Positions 6,981 through 13,944 of a stretch of DNA of 19,157 nucleotides are shown here, piece by piece; the stretch's first letter is position 1, and each line of letters begins with the position of its first letter. Position numbers and translations under genes: made by a program. Under the pieces are notes generated by a model. It had not been told where the DNA came from, did not search any database, and worked only from the letters and a program-made list of their open reading frames with translations. Source of the DNA: Candidatus Thorarchaeota archaeon (GTDB lineage: Archaea > Asgardarchaeota > Thorarchaeia > Thorarchaeales > Thorarchaeaceae); assembly GCA_016840965.1 (NCBI GenBank), contig JAEORI010000140.1, positions 1 to 19,157 on the forward strand, in the 5' to 3' direction.

Positions 6981-7684
6981 CGGAAACCCGCCTCAGCTTG
7001 TTCATGCTTAACCGAAGTTTCTGTTCCTTCATCATCAATAAATTGGAATTCCCAATCAGTAAGATTAATTGTAATGAAACAATCCTTTCCTCGCTCAGGA
7101 CAGTCGATTCGAATTGTTATGTGATCAGCTGTAGACTCACGAATCTCCGGATTAAGACATCCATCCTCTAGTTTTTCCATCAAGAACATGACATAGGCTT
7201 CAGAGATTGTGTTTAGACTACCTTTCATTAGCAGGTCTCCAAGTTTATCCAAATAGTGTCGTTTCTTCCTGCCTTCACGAACAACCTTTACGAGACCTAC
7301 CTCTTCCATTCTCGAAATATGCCATCTTACTGTGTCATGATGCACGCTAAGAGATTCTGCCATCTGTTCTTGGTAGCAGCCCTGGTTATTTACAATAAAT
7401 GCGAAGATTTTCTGAGCTGTATCGCTTCTCATAGTAAGGTACGCCATCTCGGCTTCCTGTGATCTCAGCATTCGAGGATAGTATAATCGCTTTCCAGCGA
7501 ATTTTAACGACTTAACAAGACCTTCTCTTTCAAGGATCCTGAGATGCCATGTCAGAGTACCCAACGGAGAAGAAAGTATATCGACCAATTCAAGGAGGTA
7601 TGTACCAGGATTCTCACATAGCACTTGATATAGTTCTCTCCGGAACGGATGCAAAAGCAATGCCATACGTTTCTGCCTTCCCAT
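6977..7684 (-). CDS. Double winged-helix transcription regulator (ArsR/MarR-like)
   Basis: A 235-residue protein with two winged-helix DNA-binding modules in tandem. The first (about 9-72) has 'FRRELYQVLCENPGTYLLELVDIL', recognition helix 'LGTLTWHLRILEREGLV' and wing 'SLKFAGKRLYYP'. The second (about 86-146) has 'QKIFAFIVNNQGCYQEQMAESL', recognition helix 'HHDTVRWHISRMEEVGLV' and wing 'REGRKKRHYL'. The last 75 residues are a C-terminal domain with Cys195 and Cys202, perhaps sensory. GAGAGG at 7693-7698 lies 8 bases before ATG 7684, and an AAATTATAT element is near 7729-7737. It faces the tandem-Roadblock gene tail to tail and is divergent from glmS, so either neighbour could be a target. Confidence 0.82.
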   Translation of the reverse strand: MGRQKRMALLLHPFRRELYQVLCENPGTYLLELVDILSSPLGTLTWHLRILEREGLVKSLKFAGKRLYYPRMLRSQEAEMAYLTMRSDTAQKIFAFIVNNQGCYQEQMAESLSVHHDTVRWHISRMEEVGLVKVVREGRKKRHYLDKLGDLLMKGSLNTISEAYVMFLMEKLEDGCLNPEIRESTADHITIRIDCPERGKDCFITINLTDWEFQFIDDEGTETSVKHEQAEAGFR

Positions 7685-7728
7685 GGCGTGGTCCTCTCTT
7701 CTCTCTCATCAATCATTTCAAATCAGTG

Positions 7729-7737
7729 ATATAATTT
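7729..7737 (-). promoter_or_regulatory. TATA-like element of the winged-helix regulator gene
   Basis: AAATTATAT on the minus strand, about 48 bases before ATG 7684. It predicts a leader of about 22 bases containing the GAGAGG ribosome-binding motif. Confidence 0.45.
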
Positions 7738-7791
7738 CTTCGCCTCGCCCAATTTTGTGAAAAAATGGTGCAGTTGTTTCCCGTACGCAAT

Positions 7792-7835
7792 TCTTAATTG
7801 CTTTAAGCAAAAACAAAACTCGTTCCTGTGGAGGT
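7792..7835 (+). promoter_or_regulatory. glmS promoter region and Shine-Dalgarno
   Basis: CTTAATTG/CTTTAAG at 7793-7807 is TATA-like. GTGGAGGT at 7828-7835 is a strong Shine-Dalgarno sequence ending 10 bases before TTG 7846. The GTG at 7828 could be mistaken for a start codon but lies inside this ribosome-binding site. Confidence 0.55.
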
Positions 7836-7845
7836 TCCCAAGGAA

Positions 7846-9678
7846 TTGTGCGGAATAACTGGGATTGTCACCCAAAACAATGACAACATTGGTGAACTTC
7901 TAATTAAATGCAGTAGAAAACTTACCTACCGTGGATATGACAGTGTGGGAGTTGCTGCTGTTCGGAATGGTAAAGTTGACCTGAGGAAAGATGTTGGTAC
8001 TATTGATGTAGTCAACAAGCTACTTGGCCTTTCAACAATGAAAGGTGATCGTGGCATAGCTCAGCTAAGATGGGCTACATATGGTGCACCCACTAAAGCT
8101 AATGCTCAACCCCATTTTGGTTGTGATGAAGTCATCTATGGTGCCCACAATGGAAACATCCACAACTATGTTGAGTATAAGAAAGAACTCATTGAAACAG
8201 GTCATAAAGTGAGATCAGAAAATGACGGTGAACTCTGCGTTCATGCTGTTGATAAGTACTATGAAGAAACTGGAAATATGTTTGAAGCTGTGAGATTATC
8301 CATTAATGACCTCAAGGGTGCTTATGCCTACGCTGTAGGTCGAGCTGACGAGCAAGAAATCTACGCAGTCAAGATGGGCTCCTCGCTTGTCGCAGGTGTT
8401 GCAGACAATGCAACCATTGTTTCGAGTGACCTCCCCTCAGTTCTCCCCCTCACAAACAATGTCATTTACCCCGCTGATGGTGAGATGTTAGTACTTTCTC
8501 CATATGATGTGAAAATATACAGGATTGAAGACGGAAAGCAACTTGACAGGTCTCTTCAAGTTTCGAATGTTGATGCACGAGCAGCAGAGAAGGGCGGCTA
8601 TCCCCACTTCATGCTAAAAGAAATCAATGAGCAACCAAAAATTGCAGCCGATATAATTGGCATCCTTGAGAGTCCAAAAAGTGAAGACTGGTTAAAACTC
8701 ATAGAAGAAGCTTCAAGGCACTATTTAGTTGCGTGTGGTTCATCGTATAATGCAAGCATAGTTGGAACTTATTATTTCAACAGACTCGCAGGCATTCCAA
8801 TGATACATGCCATCGGTGGACAGTTTCAGCCTATGTATGGAAAGACTATGGATGAGAACCGTCTTAGCATTCTTGTTTCGCAGAGCGGTGAGACAAAAGA
8901 TATTCTAAACGTCCTAAATATGGTGAAAGCTGAGAATTATGGAAAAATCCTTGGAGTTTTGAATGTTATAGGAAGTACTCTAATGTTTCAAGCCGATTCC
9001 TATATACCTATGGCATGTGGTTATGAAGTGTCAGTTCCAGCTACAAAAACATACTACTCTCAGAGCATTATCTTTGCATATCTGGCTGCTAGGATGGGTG
9101 AAAGAACCGGACACATTGATCCCTCTGAGGCTAAATCGTTTATAAAGTGTCTACGAGAGACCCTACCTTCAATGACTCAGGCTACGATTGATCGAACTGG
9201 GATTCTAGCAAAGAATCTAGCAAAATCACTGATGGATATTAAAGATCTATATTGTCTTGGATACGGTTTCACCGATGGAGTTGCTCGAGAAGGCGCCCTA
9301 AAGATTAAGGAAATTTGCTACAATCATTGTGAAGGGATGTACTCATCAGAGTTTAAACACGGCCCTCTTAGTATTGTGACAAAGAACTATCCAGTAATCT
9401 TTGTAACTACCACCGAGGCTAGCTGGATGGTGATAAACCATATTAATGAAGTTAAAGCAAGACACGGCCGAACCATTGTTGTGGGGGAGTATGAAGAGAC
9501 TCTTGAGCCATATGTAGTCAATAAGCACGACTATCTAGTGGTACCAAAGTCAGATGTACTCATTAATCCAATTCTTGATGTGATACCACTTCAACTATTG
9601 AGTTACTATCTTTCAGTTGACCTTGGAATTAATCCGGATTTACCCAGAAATCTGTCCAAGACTCTAACAGTTGATTAA
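7846..9678 (+). CDS. glmS: Glutamine--fructose-6-phosphate aminotransferase (isomerising)
   Basis: Makes glucosamine-6-phosphate from fructose-6-phosphate and glutamine, the entry to UDP-GlcNAc for cell-surface glycans. From TTG 7846 the protein has 610 residues, close to E. coli GlmS (609), and begins M-CGITGIV, so Met removal exposes Cys1, the glutaminase nucleophile. The N-terminal class II amidotransferase domain (about 1-230) carries 'LRWATYGAPTKANAQPH', 'AHNGNIHNY' and 'NDGE'. Two SIS sugar-isomerase domains follow: 'ACGSSYNAS', 'SQSGETKDIL' and 'VPATKTYYSQ' in the first; 'REGALKIKEICYNHCE' and 'SSEFKHGPLSIV' in the second. The C-terminus PRNLSKTLTVD contains the conserved Lys of the family. 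The linker motif 'PHFMLKEINEQP' is also standard. The frame upstream of TTG would bury the Cys and is not used. Confidence 0.95.
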   Translation: MCGITGIVTQNNDNIGELLIKCSRKLTYRGYDSVGVAAVRNGKVDLRKDVGTIDVVNKLLGLSTMKGDRGIAQLRWATYGAPTKANAQPHFGCDEVIYGAHNGNIHNYVEYKKELIETGHKVRSENDGELCVHAVDKYYEETGNMFEAVRLSINDLKGAYAYAVGRADEQEIYAVKMGSSLVAGVADNATIVSSDLPSVLPLTNNVIYPADGEMLVLSPYDVKIYRIEDGKQLDRSLQVSNVDARAAEKGGYPHFMLKEINEQPKIAADIIGILESPKSEDWLKLIEEASRHYLVACGSSYNASIVGTYYFNRLAGIPMIHAIGGQFQPMYGKTMDENRLSILVSQSGETKDILNVLNMVKAENYGKILGVLNVIGSTLMFQADSYIPMACGYEVSVPATKTYYSQSIIFAYLAARMGERTGHIDPSEAKSFIKCLRETLPSMTQATIDRTGILAKNLAKSLMDIKDLYCLGYGFTDGVAREGALKIKEICYNHCEGMYSSEFKHGPLSIVTKNYPVIFVTTTEASWMVINHINEVKARHGRTIVVGEYEETLEPYVVNKHDYLVVPKSDVLINPILDVIPLQLLSYYLSVDLGINPDLPRNLSKTLTVD

Positions 9679-9684
9679 TGCGAC

Positions 9685-10083
9685 CTATTCCTTTTCTCCG
9701 CCTGATTCCCCAATCCGGTATGCTCTCATGGCTGAAGATGTAATGGTTCCAGCATCAAATCCATCACGAATATTCGTAATTTCTTCTTCATCCAGCTTCA
9801 TAACATTGAGGAGTTCTTGTTTTTCGTCTAGTATCCACTGTCCAAAAACTGAAAGGCCATTTTCAGCTTCACATTCTAAAAGGCCTATATTACCTGCACT
9901 ACACCACCAACTAAGACATTTTACAGGAATTCCCAATCCTTCCATCATCTCTATCCACAGCTTCTTCAACAAGGTTGGTCCATGTTTATTCCGAAAGGCA
10001 ATCAAAAAGTAACCTGATTTCCCCAGAAGTTCTTTATTGATAATGTCAAGCTCTTCAGAAGAGAATAATTTCATAGAATTCAT
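9685..10083 (-). CDS. Unrecognised small protein
   Basis: No family recognised. The frame reaches an ATG ending at 10149 (154 residues), but its first 22 residues look like translated leader. A TATA-like TTTTAT near 10105-10110 would start a transcript near ATG 10083, a leaderless start giving 132 residues (MNSMKLFSSEELDIINKELL...). The protein looks soluble and alpha/beta, with an acidic helical start, a core 'GYFLIAFRNKHGPTLLKKLWIEM', a Cys/Trp patch 'KCLSWWCSAGNIGLLECE' with three Cys, and a charged C-terminal tail. The patch could be a ligand or metal site, but no function is claimed. It converges on glmS with a 6-base gap and is divergent from the RimK-like gene. Confidence 0.6.
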   Translation of the reverse strand: MNSMKLFSSEELDIINKELLGKSGYFLIAFRNKHGPTLLKKLWIEMMEGLGIPVKCLSWWCSAGNIGLLECEAENGLSVFGQWILDEKQELLNVMKLDEEEITNIRDGFDAGTITSSAMRAYRIGESGGEKE

Positions 10084-10163
10084 CAAAAGAGTACAAATTG
10101 ACAGAACATAAAAGCTAGTCGTTAGGGTTATGAAATAGTTTATTCTCAAATGGAGTGATTATA

Positions 10164-11063
10164 TTGGGCACCAACTACGTTTCAAAAGTAGGACTCTTTT
10201 CTTCCGATCCATGGTCTAGACGAGAACAAAGTCTTCAAGAATCATTTACCAGATTAGGTGTTGAAACCATACAAGTCCTTCCGTGGAAGGTGTCAAGAAG
10301 AGGTTCTACAAATGAGCACAAAATTACGATGAATGGCAAAGATCTCTCATCGCTTGATGTCCTAATTGTTCTAGACCTGGGGGCAAATGATATTGGAACC
10401 TTCTTCAATCGTGTAGGTCTACTCTCTGCACTCACGGAGATGGGAGTCAACATCATCAACTCTGTTTCTTCAATACTTCTTATGAGAAATAAAGCTGAAA
10501 CTATGCGAAGATTGATTTCAGCAGGATTACCGGTTCCGAAGACTCTCATAACAGAATCAATTGAGGATGCTGCAAGTTTCGTCAGAGAGCATTTCCCCTG
10601 TGTTCTTAAGCCTATCACAGGATTTGGAGGTCTTGGTGTCCAGCTAATAGAACGTAAGTTTGATTTCGAAAACATATATGACTACTTGAAGTTCCACAGT
10701 CAAATGTTTGGCAAAGGTGCATATCTGCTGCAGGAATTTGTAAAGAGCCCTGGATATGATATTCGTGCTCTTGTGCTTGATGATGAAGTGATCGCATCAA
10801 TGCAAAGAGTTGGTGGAGAAGGAATTACTACAAACATTCATAGTGGGGGTATCCCTCGAAGCAATACCTTGGATGTGACAGATTTATCTATTAGAGCTGC
10901 AAAATCGGTAAAGGGTAGATTAGTCGGTGTTGATATCATACCCGACATTGATGGAAACCTTTGGATTCTAGAAACAAATGCTACACCGGGTTGGACTGGA
11001 CTGCAACAGGTCACCGATTTTGATATCTCAGATAGAATAGCTCATTGTTTTGCTAGAATATAG
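10164..11063 (+). CDS. RimK-like ATP-grasp ligase (alpha-L-glutamate ligase type)
   Basis: About 299 residues with ATP-grasp features (numbered from the upstream GTG 10155): 'LLMRNKAETMRRLISAGLPVPKT' (108-130), the nucleotide-binding lysine and glycine loop 'LKPITGFGGLGV' (151-162), 'LLQEFV' (191-196), 'DIRALVL' (202-208), 'GVDII' (258-262) and Mg-binding 'ETNATPGW' (273-280). RimK relatives add glutamate or amino acids to S6, methanopterin, F420 or LysW carrier proteins; which acceptor applies here cannot be read. GGAGTG at 10152-10157 lies 6 bases before TTG 10164, so the GTG inside it is probably part of the ribosome-binding site. The start region shares 13 identical bases with that of the ABC ATPase gene. 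Confidence 0.85.
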   Translation: MGTNYVSKVGLFSSDPWSRREQSLQESFTRLGVETIQVLPWKVSRRGSTNEHKITMNGKDLSSLDVLIVLDLGANDIGTFFNRVGLLSALTEMGVNIINSVSSILLMRNKAETMRRLISAGLPVPKTLITESIEDAASFVREHFPCVLKPITGFGGLGVQLIERKFDFENIYDYLKFHSQMFGKGAYLLQEFVKSPGYDIRALVLDDEVIASMQRVGGEGITTNIHSGGIPRSNTLDVTDLSIRAAKSVKGRLVGVDIIPDIDGNLWILETNATPGWTGLQQVTDFDISDRIAHCFARI

Positions 11064-11103
11064 TCGCTCCATGCGAAACCTTTTAAGAAGGCATCATGCG
11101 AAA

Positions 11104-11193
11104 GTGGCTATCGAAACACCCATTGTGGTGGACGAAATCCGTTCTGCTATGCAGAACCCGCAAAACGAAATTCTAAGGACAGAATTCCTTTGA
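11104..11193 (+). CDS. Possible 29-codon ORF coupled to the coiled-coil gene
   Basis: GTG 11104 opens a 29-codon frame (VAIETPIVVDEIRSAMQNPQ, then NEILRTEFL) that stops at TGA 11191-11193, overlapping the TTG start (11190-11192) of the coiled-coil gene in the arrangement TTGA. The predicted peptide looks amphipathic and protein-like. A TTTTAA element lies at 11081-11086. The 4-base stop/start overlap is typical of translationally coupled genes. It may encode a microprotein or a leader that times translation of the next gene. No homologue is recognised. Confidence 0.45.
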   Translation: MAIETPIVVDEIRSAMQNPQNEILRTEFL

Positions 11194-12275
11194 CTGAAGC
11201 CGCAGAAGCCAAACCAGAAGATGTTGAGTTTCTACGAGCAAAGCTTCGTGAACTCAAAGTACACGCTCGGGACGAACTTGAGGTGCTCAGACGTGACCGA
11301 GATCAGATGAGAGAATACAAAACAATTCGAGATGACCATAACAAGGAAGTTAGAGGTCTGATTGAATCAGTTAAAGCCGAACGCGAAGAACGCGATAGAA
11401 TAAACAAAGAAATATCCGAGGCAAAAGATCGAAGAACCGCGATTCATGCTCAACTGAAAAGTGTTTATGATGAAATAAGAGAGCTTCGAAGCAACCTTGT
11501 TGGAAGCCCATCTACAGATCAACGACGAATGATGCGCCGTGTTGAAGAGTTAGAGTGGCGTCAACAGACTGACCAACTCACAAGAGACGAAGAGTTGTCT
11601 ATCGTTGAAGAGATAGCAAAGATAGAAGCTAAGCTTGTCACAAGCGGTCAAGAGAAAGAGAAACAAGATCGAATAAGTGAGCTTCGCAGGCTTGCAAGAA
11701 AGCTCAAGGAAGAAGCTTCAGAAGCACATGAGAAGGTTATCGAGCTTTCTGAGAAGTCACAAATCCATCATCAGGAAGTTGTGAGAATTCGTCCACAGCT
11801 TGAAGAATACAAAAAGTCCGCAGACACAGCACACAAGAATTTCGTGGAGTGGTTGAAGAAGGTAAAAGATGGTGAAACGAAGCTTAAGGACCTCAGAACT
11901 CAGATTGAAGAGATACAAGGAAAACTTCGGAAGTACACTGTTGAAAAACGGGATATTGAACGTCAGGAAATACGAGATCAACAGAAAGCTCAGGAGCGAG
12001 AACGAGCTGAGGAAGCTGTTGAGAAGCTCCAATCGGGTAAACGACTCACCTTCGATGAGTTCATTCTTGCACAGCGCCAAGTCACAGATGACAAGAAGAA
12101 GAAACCAAAGAAAAGATCAAGGAAACAAGAAGAAGATGGTCTTCTTGAAGAACTAGCTGAGATTGAAACAGAAATAAAACCTGTATCTGAAAGTGAGGGT
12201 GATCTTGAAACAACTGAAACACAAGCGCTTGAACAACCGCCTGATGAATTCCATCTCGATGATAAAACGGAATAA
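11190..12275 (+). CDS. COG1340-type archaeal coiled-coil protein
   Basis: A 361-residue, highly charged protein. Residues about 12-295 are nearly unbroken coiled coil rich in Glu, Arg and Lys, with a break around 'LVGSPSTDQRRM' (about 102-114) that could be a hairpin turn. The segment 'RRVEELEWRQQTDQLTRDEE' is typical of the COG1340 archaeal coiled-coil family, whose role is unknown (structural or SMC-like ideas exist). 'GKRLTFDEFILAQRQ' at about 283-297 is a conserved-looking capping helix. A basic patch (302-312) and a disordered acidic tail follow. The start is TTG with AAGGA about 10 bases upstream. It is probably translated together with the 29-codon ORF. Confidence 0.75.
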   Translation: MTEAAEAKPEDVEFLRAKLRELKVHARDELEVLRRDRDQMREYKTIRDDHNKEVRGLIESVKAEREERDRINKEISEAKDRRTAIHAQLKSVYDEIRELRSNLVGSPSTDQRRMMRRVEELEWRQQTDQLTRDEELSIVEEIAKIEAKLVTSGQEKEKQDRISELRRLARKLKEEASEAHEKVIELSEKSQIHHQEVVRIRPQLEEYKKSADTAHKNFVEWLKKVKDGETKLKDLRTQIEEIQGKLRKYTVEKRDIERQEIRDQQKAQERERAEEAVEKLQSGKRLTFDEFILAQRQVTDDKKKKPKKRSRKQEEDGLLEELAEIETEIKPVSESEGDLETTETQALEQPPDEFHLDDKTE

Positions 12276-12328
12276 TCACTACAGCTTTAATCTTGTTATA
12301 GCTTAAGAGAATACGGGGGAGATTATGA

Positions 12329-13588
12329 ATGAGTAGTAGAAGTCAGAGACCAGTAAGTCGAAGTTCAGCATCGACGATATTTTACTCTCTTGCTCTAGGG
12401 TCAGGTGTGATGAGGACATTCTCAGTTACATTTGACATTGTTGCTCTCAATACTATAAGTGTCCCTCCACTAGCTTATGGTTTTCTAGCACAGTGGACAA
12501 GCTTTGCTGTTACCTTTCTCACTGTTGCATTTTTGAGTATAAAACGATCTGTGGACGGAAGAAAAAGAGCTCTAGGGTATAGTTTGGATCCAGACTTTGG
12601 TCGAATCCGTTTACTCCCTAAAACGCCAATGATTTACATAGTATTGGCTGGAGTTTTTGCAGGCATTTCTACACTATTCTATTACATTCTGGCTGGTTCG
12701 CATGATGCATCAACTGTTCTACCATACGGGCAACTTGTCATCATCTACCTTCTGATAGGAGATCTGCTAGCTGAGAAAGACACACCAACAGTAATTGAAA
12801 TTCAATCAATTATTTCAATTCTCTTCGGTGTTCTCCTTGTTGGAGCAACTCCAGGAGGTTTTGAGGTCACCACACTGTTAATGGTGCTTGGCCCGTTAAA
12901 TATATCATCAGCACTTGTGACCTACTACCAGCGAAAGACAAAACGATATGAGATTTCTCCAGGTCTCCGAGTTGATTCATTGAACATGAGAGTTTGGACT
13001 CTGCTTGTCTTAAATTCAGTCATGAGTCTCATTGCATTTCCTTTCATGAATGAATCTGATTGGCTATCAATGTCGACTCAATTCATTCCGTTGTTCTGGT
13101 ATTTGGTTGGAGGTTCAATAACAGCGTTCTTTTCGATTGTGATGTATATTCGGGCTCTGGGTCGAGGCAAGATGGCAGTTGTCAACTCATTATCTTCAGT
13201 TTCTGTTGTTCTTGGAATCCCTGTGACTGTAGTTGGTAATCTTCTGATTCCTGGGGCATTTGGAGTTCTCGATGCAGATGCCTTTCTCTGGTCATTGAAG
13301 ATGTTTGGTGTTATTCTTGTGATGATTGGAGTTCTTGCATTGGAAGCGTCAGATGTTCGTTCGATTGTACTTATACAAGTGAAACCTTTGACTGGAGACC
13401 TACTGCCTGAGTTGTTTGATATAAAAGGAGTTGAATCAGCCGCAGCCCTTGCAGGACCCCACGATTATCTCCTCAGTATTAAAAGCAGAAACCTGACAAA
13501 GACACGTTCGCTTATTCTTAAAAAGATACAGAAGATTGAAGGGATAAAGGATGTTGAAACTCTCGTGGTAATGAAAGAATATACATAA
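12329..13588 (+). CDS. DMT/EamA-like membrane transporter fused to a C-terminal RAM (Lrp/AsnC ligand-binding) domain
   Basis: A 419-residue protein. Residues about 15-340 hold roughly ten hydrophobic helices (e.g. 102-121, 129-147, 159-175, 222-239, 254-275, 320-338) in the two-times-five pattern of drug/metabolite transporters, with 'LPYGQLVIIYLLIGDLL' and 'GKMAVVNSLSSVSVVLGIPV' resembling the paired EamA repeat motifs. After 'LALEASDVRS' the last 75 residues change character: 'IVLIQVKPLTGDLLPELF', 'VESAAALAGPHDYLLSIKS', 'LILKKIQKIEGIKDVETLVV'. This is the beta-alpha-beta-beta-alpha-beta RAM fold of Lrp/AsnC regulators, which binds amino acids, but without a DNA-binding domain. A GGGGGAG ribosome-binding site precedes ATG 12329. 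The next gene is a free RAM protein. The cargo is unknown; amino acids are plausible. Confidence 0.78.
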   Translation: MSSRSQRPVSRSSASTIFYSLALGSGVMRTFSVTFDIVALNTISVPPLAYGFLAQWTSFAVTFLTVAFLSIKRSVDGRKRALGYSLDPDFGRIRLLPKTPMIYIVLAGVFAGISTLFYYILAGSHDASTVLPYGQLVIIYLLIGDLLAEKDTPTVIEIQSIISILFGVLLVGATPGGFEVTTLLMVLGPLNISSALVTYYQRKTKRYEISPGLRVDSLNMRVWTLLVLNSVMSLIAFPFMNESDWLSMSTQFIPLFWYLVGGSITAFFSIVMYIRALGRGKMAVVNSLSSVSVVLGIPVTVVGNLLIPGAFGVLDADAFLWSLKMFGVILVMIGVLALEASDVRSIVLIQVKPLTGDLLPELFDIKGVESAAALAGPHDYLLSIKSRNLTKTRSLILKKIQKIEGIKDVETLVVMKEYT

Positions 13589-13607
13589 TTGAAAATAGGA
13601 GTTAATA

Positions 13608-13862
13608 ATGATGGCTGGAAAAGTACTAGCATACGTTTTGATGGATCTTGAACTTGGTCATACTGATGAAGTCCTTGAGGCACTTCGTAAAATTGATGAA
13701 GCAACCACTGTCGCGGTGACTACAGGGAGTTATGATATAGTAGTTCTACTGGAAACTAATAGTCTTGAGGAGCTCTATGAAATCACTGTTCAGAAAATAC
13801 ACAGGATTCCCGGGATTAAGGAAACTTCAACAGCAGTTGTTGAAAAAATAACAAGGGTGTAA
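13608..13862 (+). CDS. Stand-alone RAM-domain protein (Lrp/AsnC ligand-binding type)
   Basis: An 84-residue protein that is essentially one RAM domain: strand 'KVLAYVLMDLELG', helix 'TDEVLEALRKI', strands 'ATTVAVTTGSYDIVVLLET', helix 'LEELYEITVQKIHRIPGI', and strand 'KETSTAVVEKI'. G-S-Y-D-I at about 41-45 is the family turn near the ligand site. It aligns along its whole length with the C-terminal domain of the preceding transporter. The start is ATG 13608 or 13611; AGGAGTT at 13597-13603 suits 13611 slightly better. The 19-base gap to the transporter suggests one operon, and a terminator follows. RAM proteins assemble as dimers to octamers, so mixed assemblies with the transporter domain are a reasonable inference. 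Confidence 0.85.
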   Translation: MMAGKVLAYVLMDLELGHTDEVLEALRKIDEATTVAVTTGSYDIVVLLETNSLEELYEITVQKIHRIPGIKETSTAVVEKITRV

Positions 13863-13879
13863 CGCAAGAAGCATAGAAT

Positions 13880-13907
13880 TCTGATTCCTCGTTAATCAGA
13901 TTTTTAT
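13880..13907 (+). terminator. Hairpin terminator after the RAM gene
   Basis: TCTGATT (13880-13886) pairs with AATCAGA (13894-13900) around a 7-base loop, followed by TTTTTAT. It separates the transporter/RAM operon from the ABC exporter genes. Confidence 0.6.
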
Positions 13908-13944
13908 CGAGCTAGTGTTGAATATCGTTTGAGATGTGATTATA

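Noticed and set aside
7828..7845. GTG start for glmS
   Set aside because: It would place six residues before the catalytic Cys and lies inside the Shine-Dalgarno sequence.
11757..12080. Minus-strand frame rich in Leu, Phe and Ser, like a membrane protein
   Set aside because: It is the complement of Glu/Lys-rich coiled-coil codons, which produces such shadows.
12325..12336. Mini-ORF ATG AAT GAG TAG overlapping the transporter start
   Set aside because: Three codons arising from the sequence around ATG 12329; too short to call a leader without conservation data.
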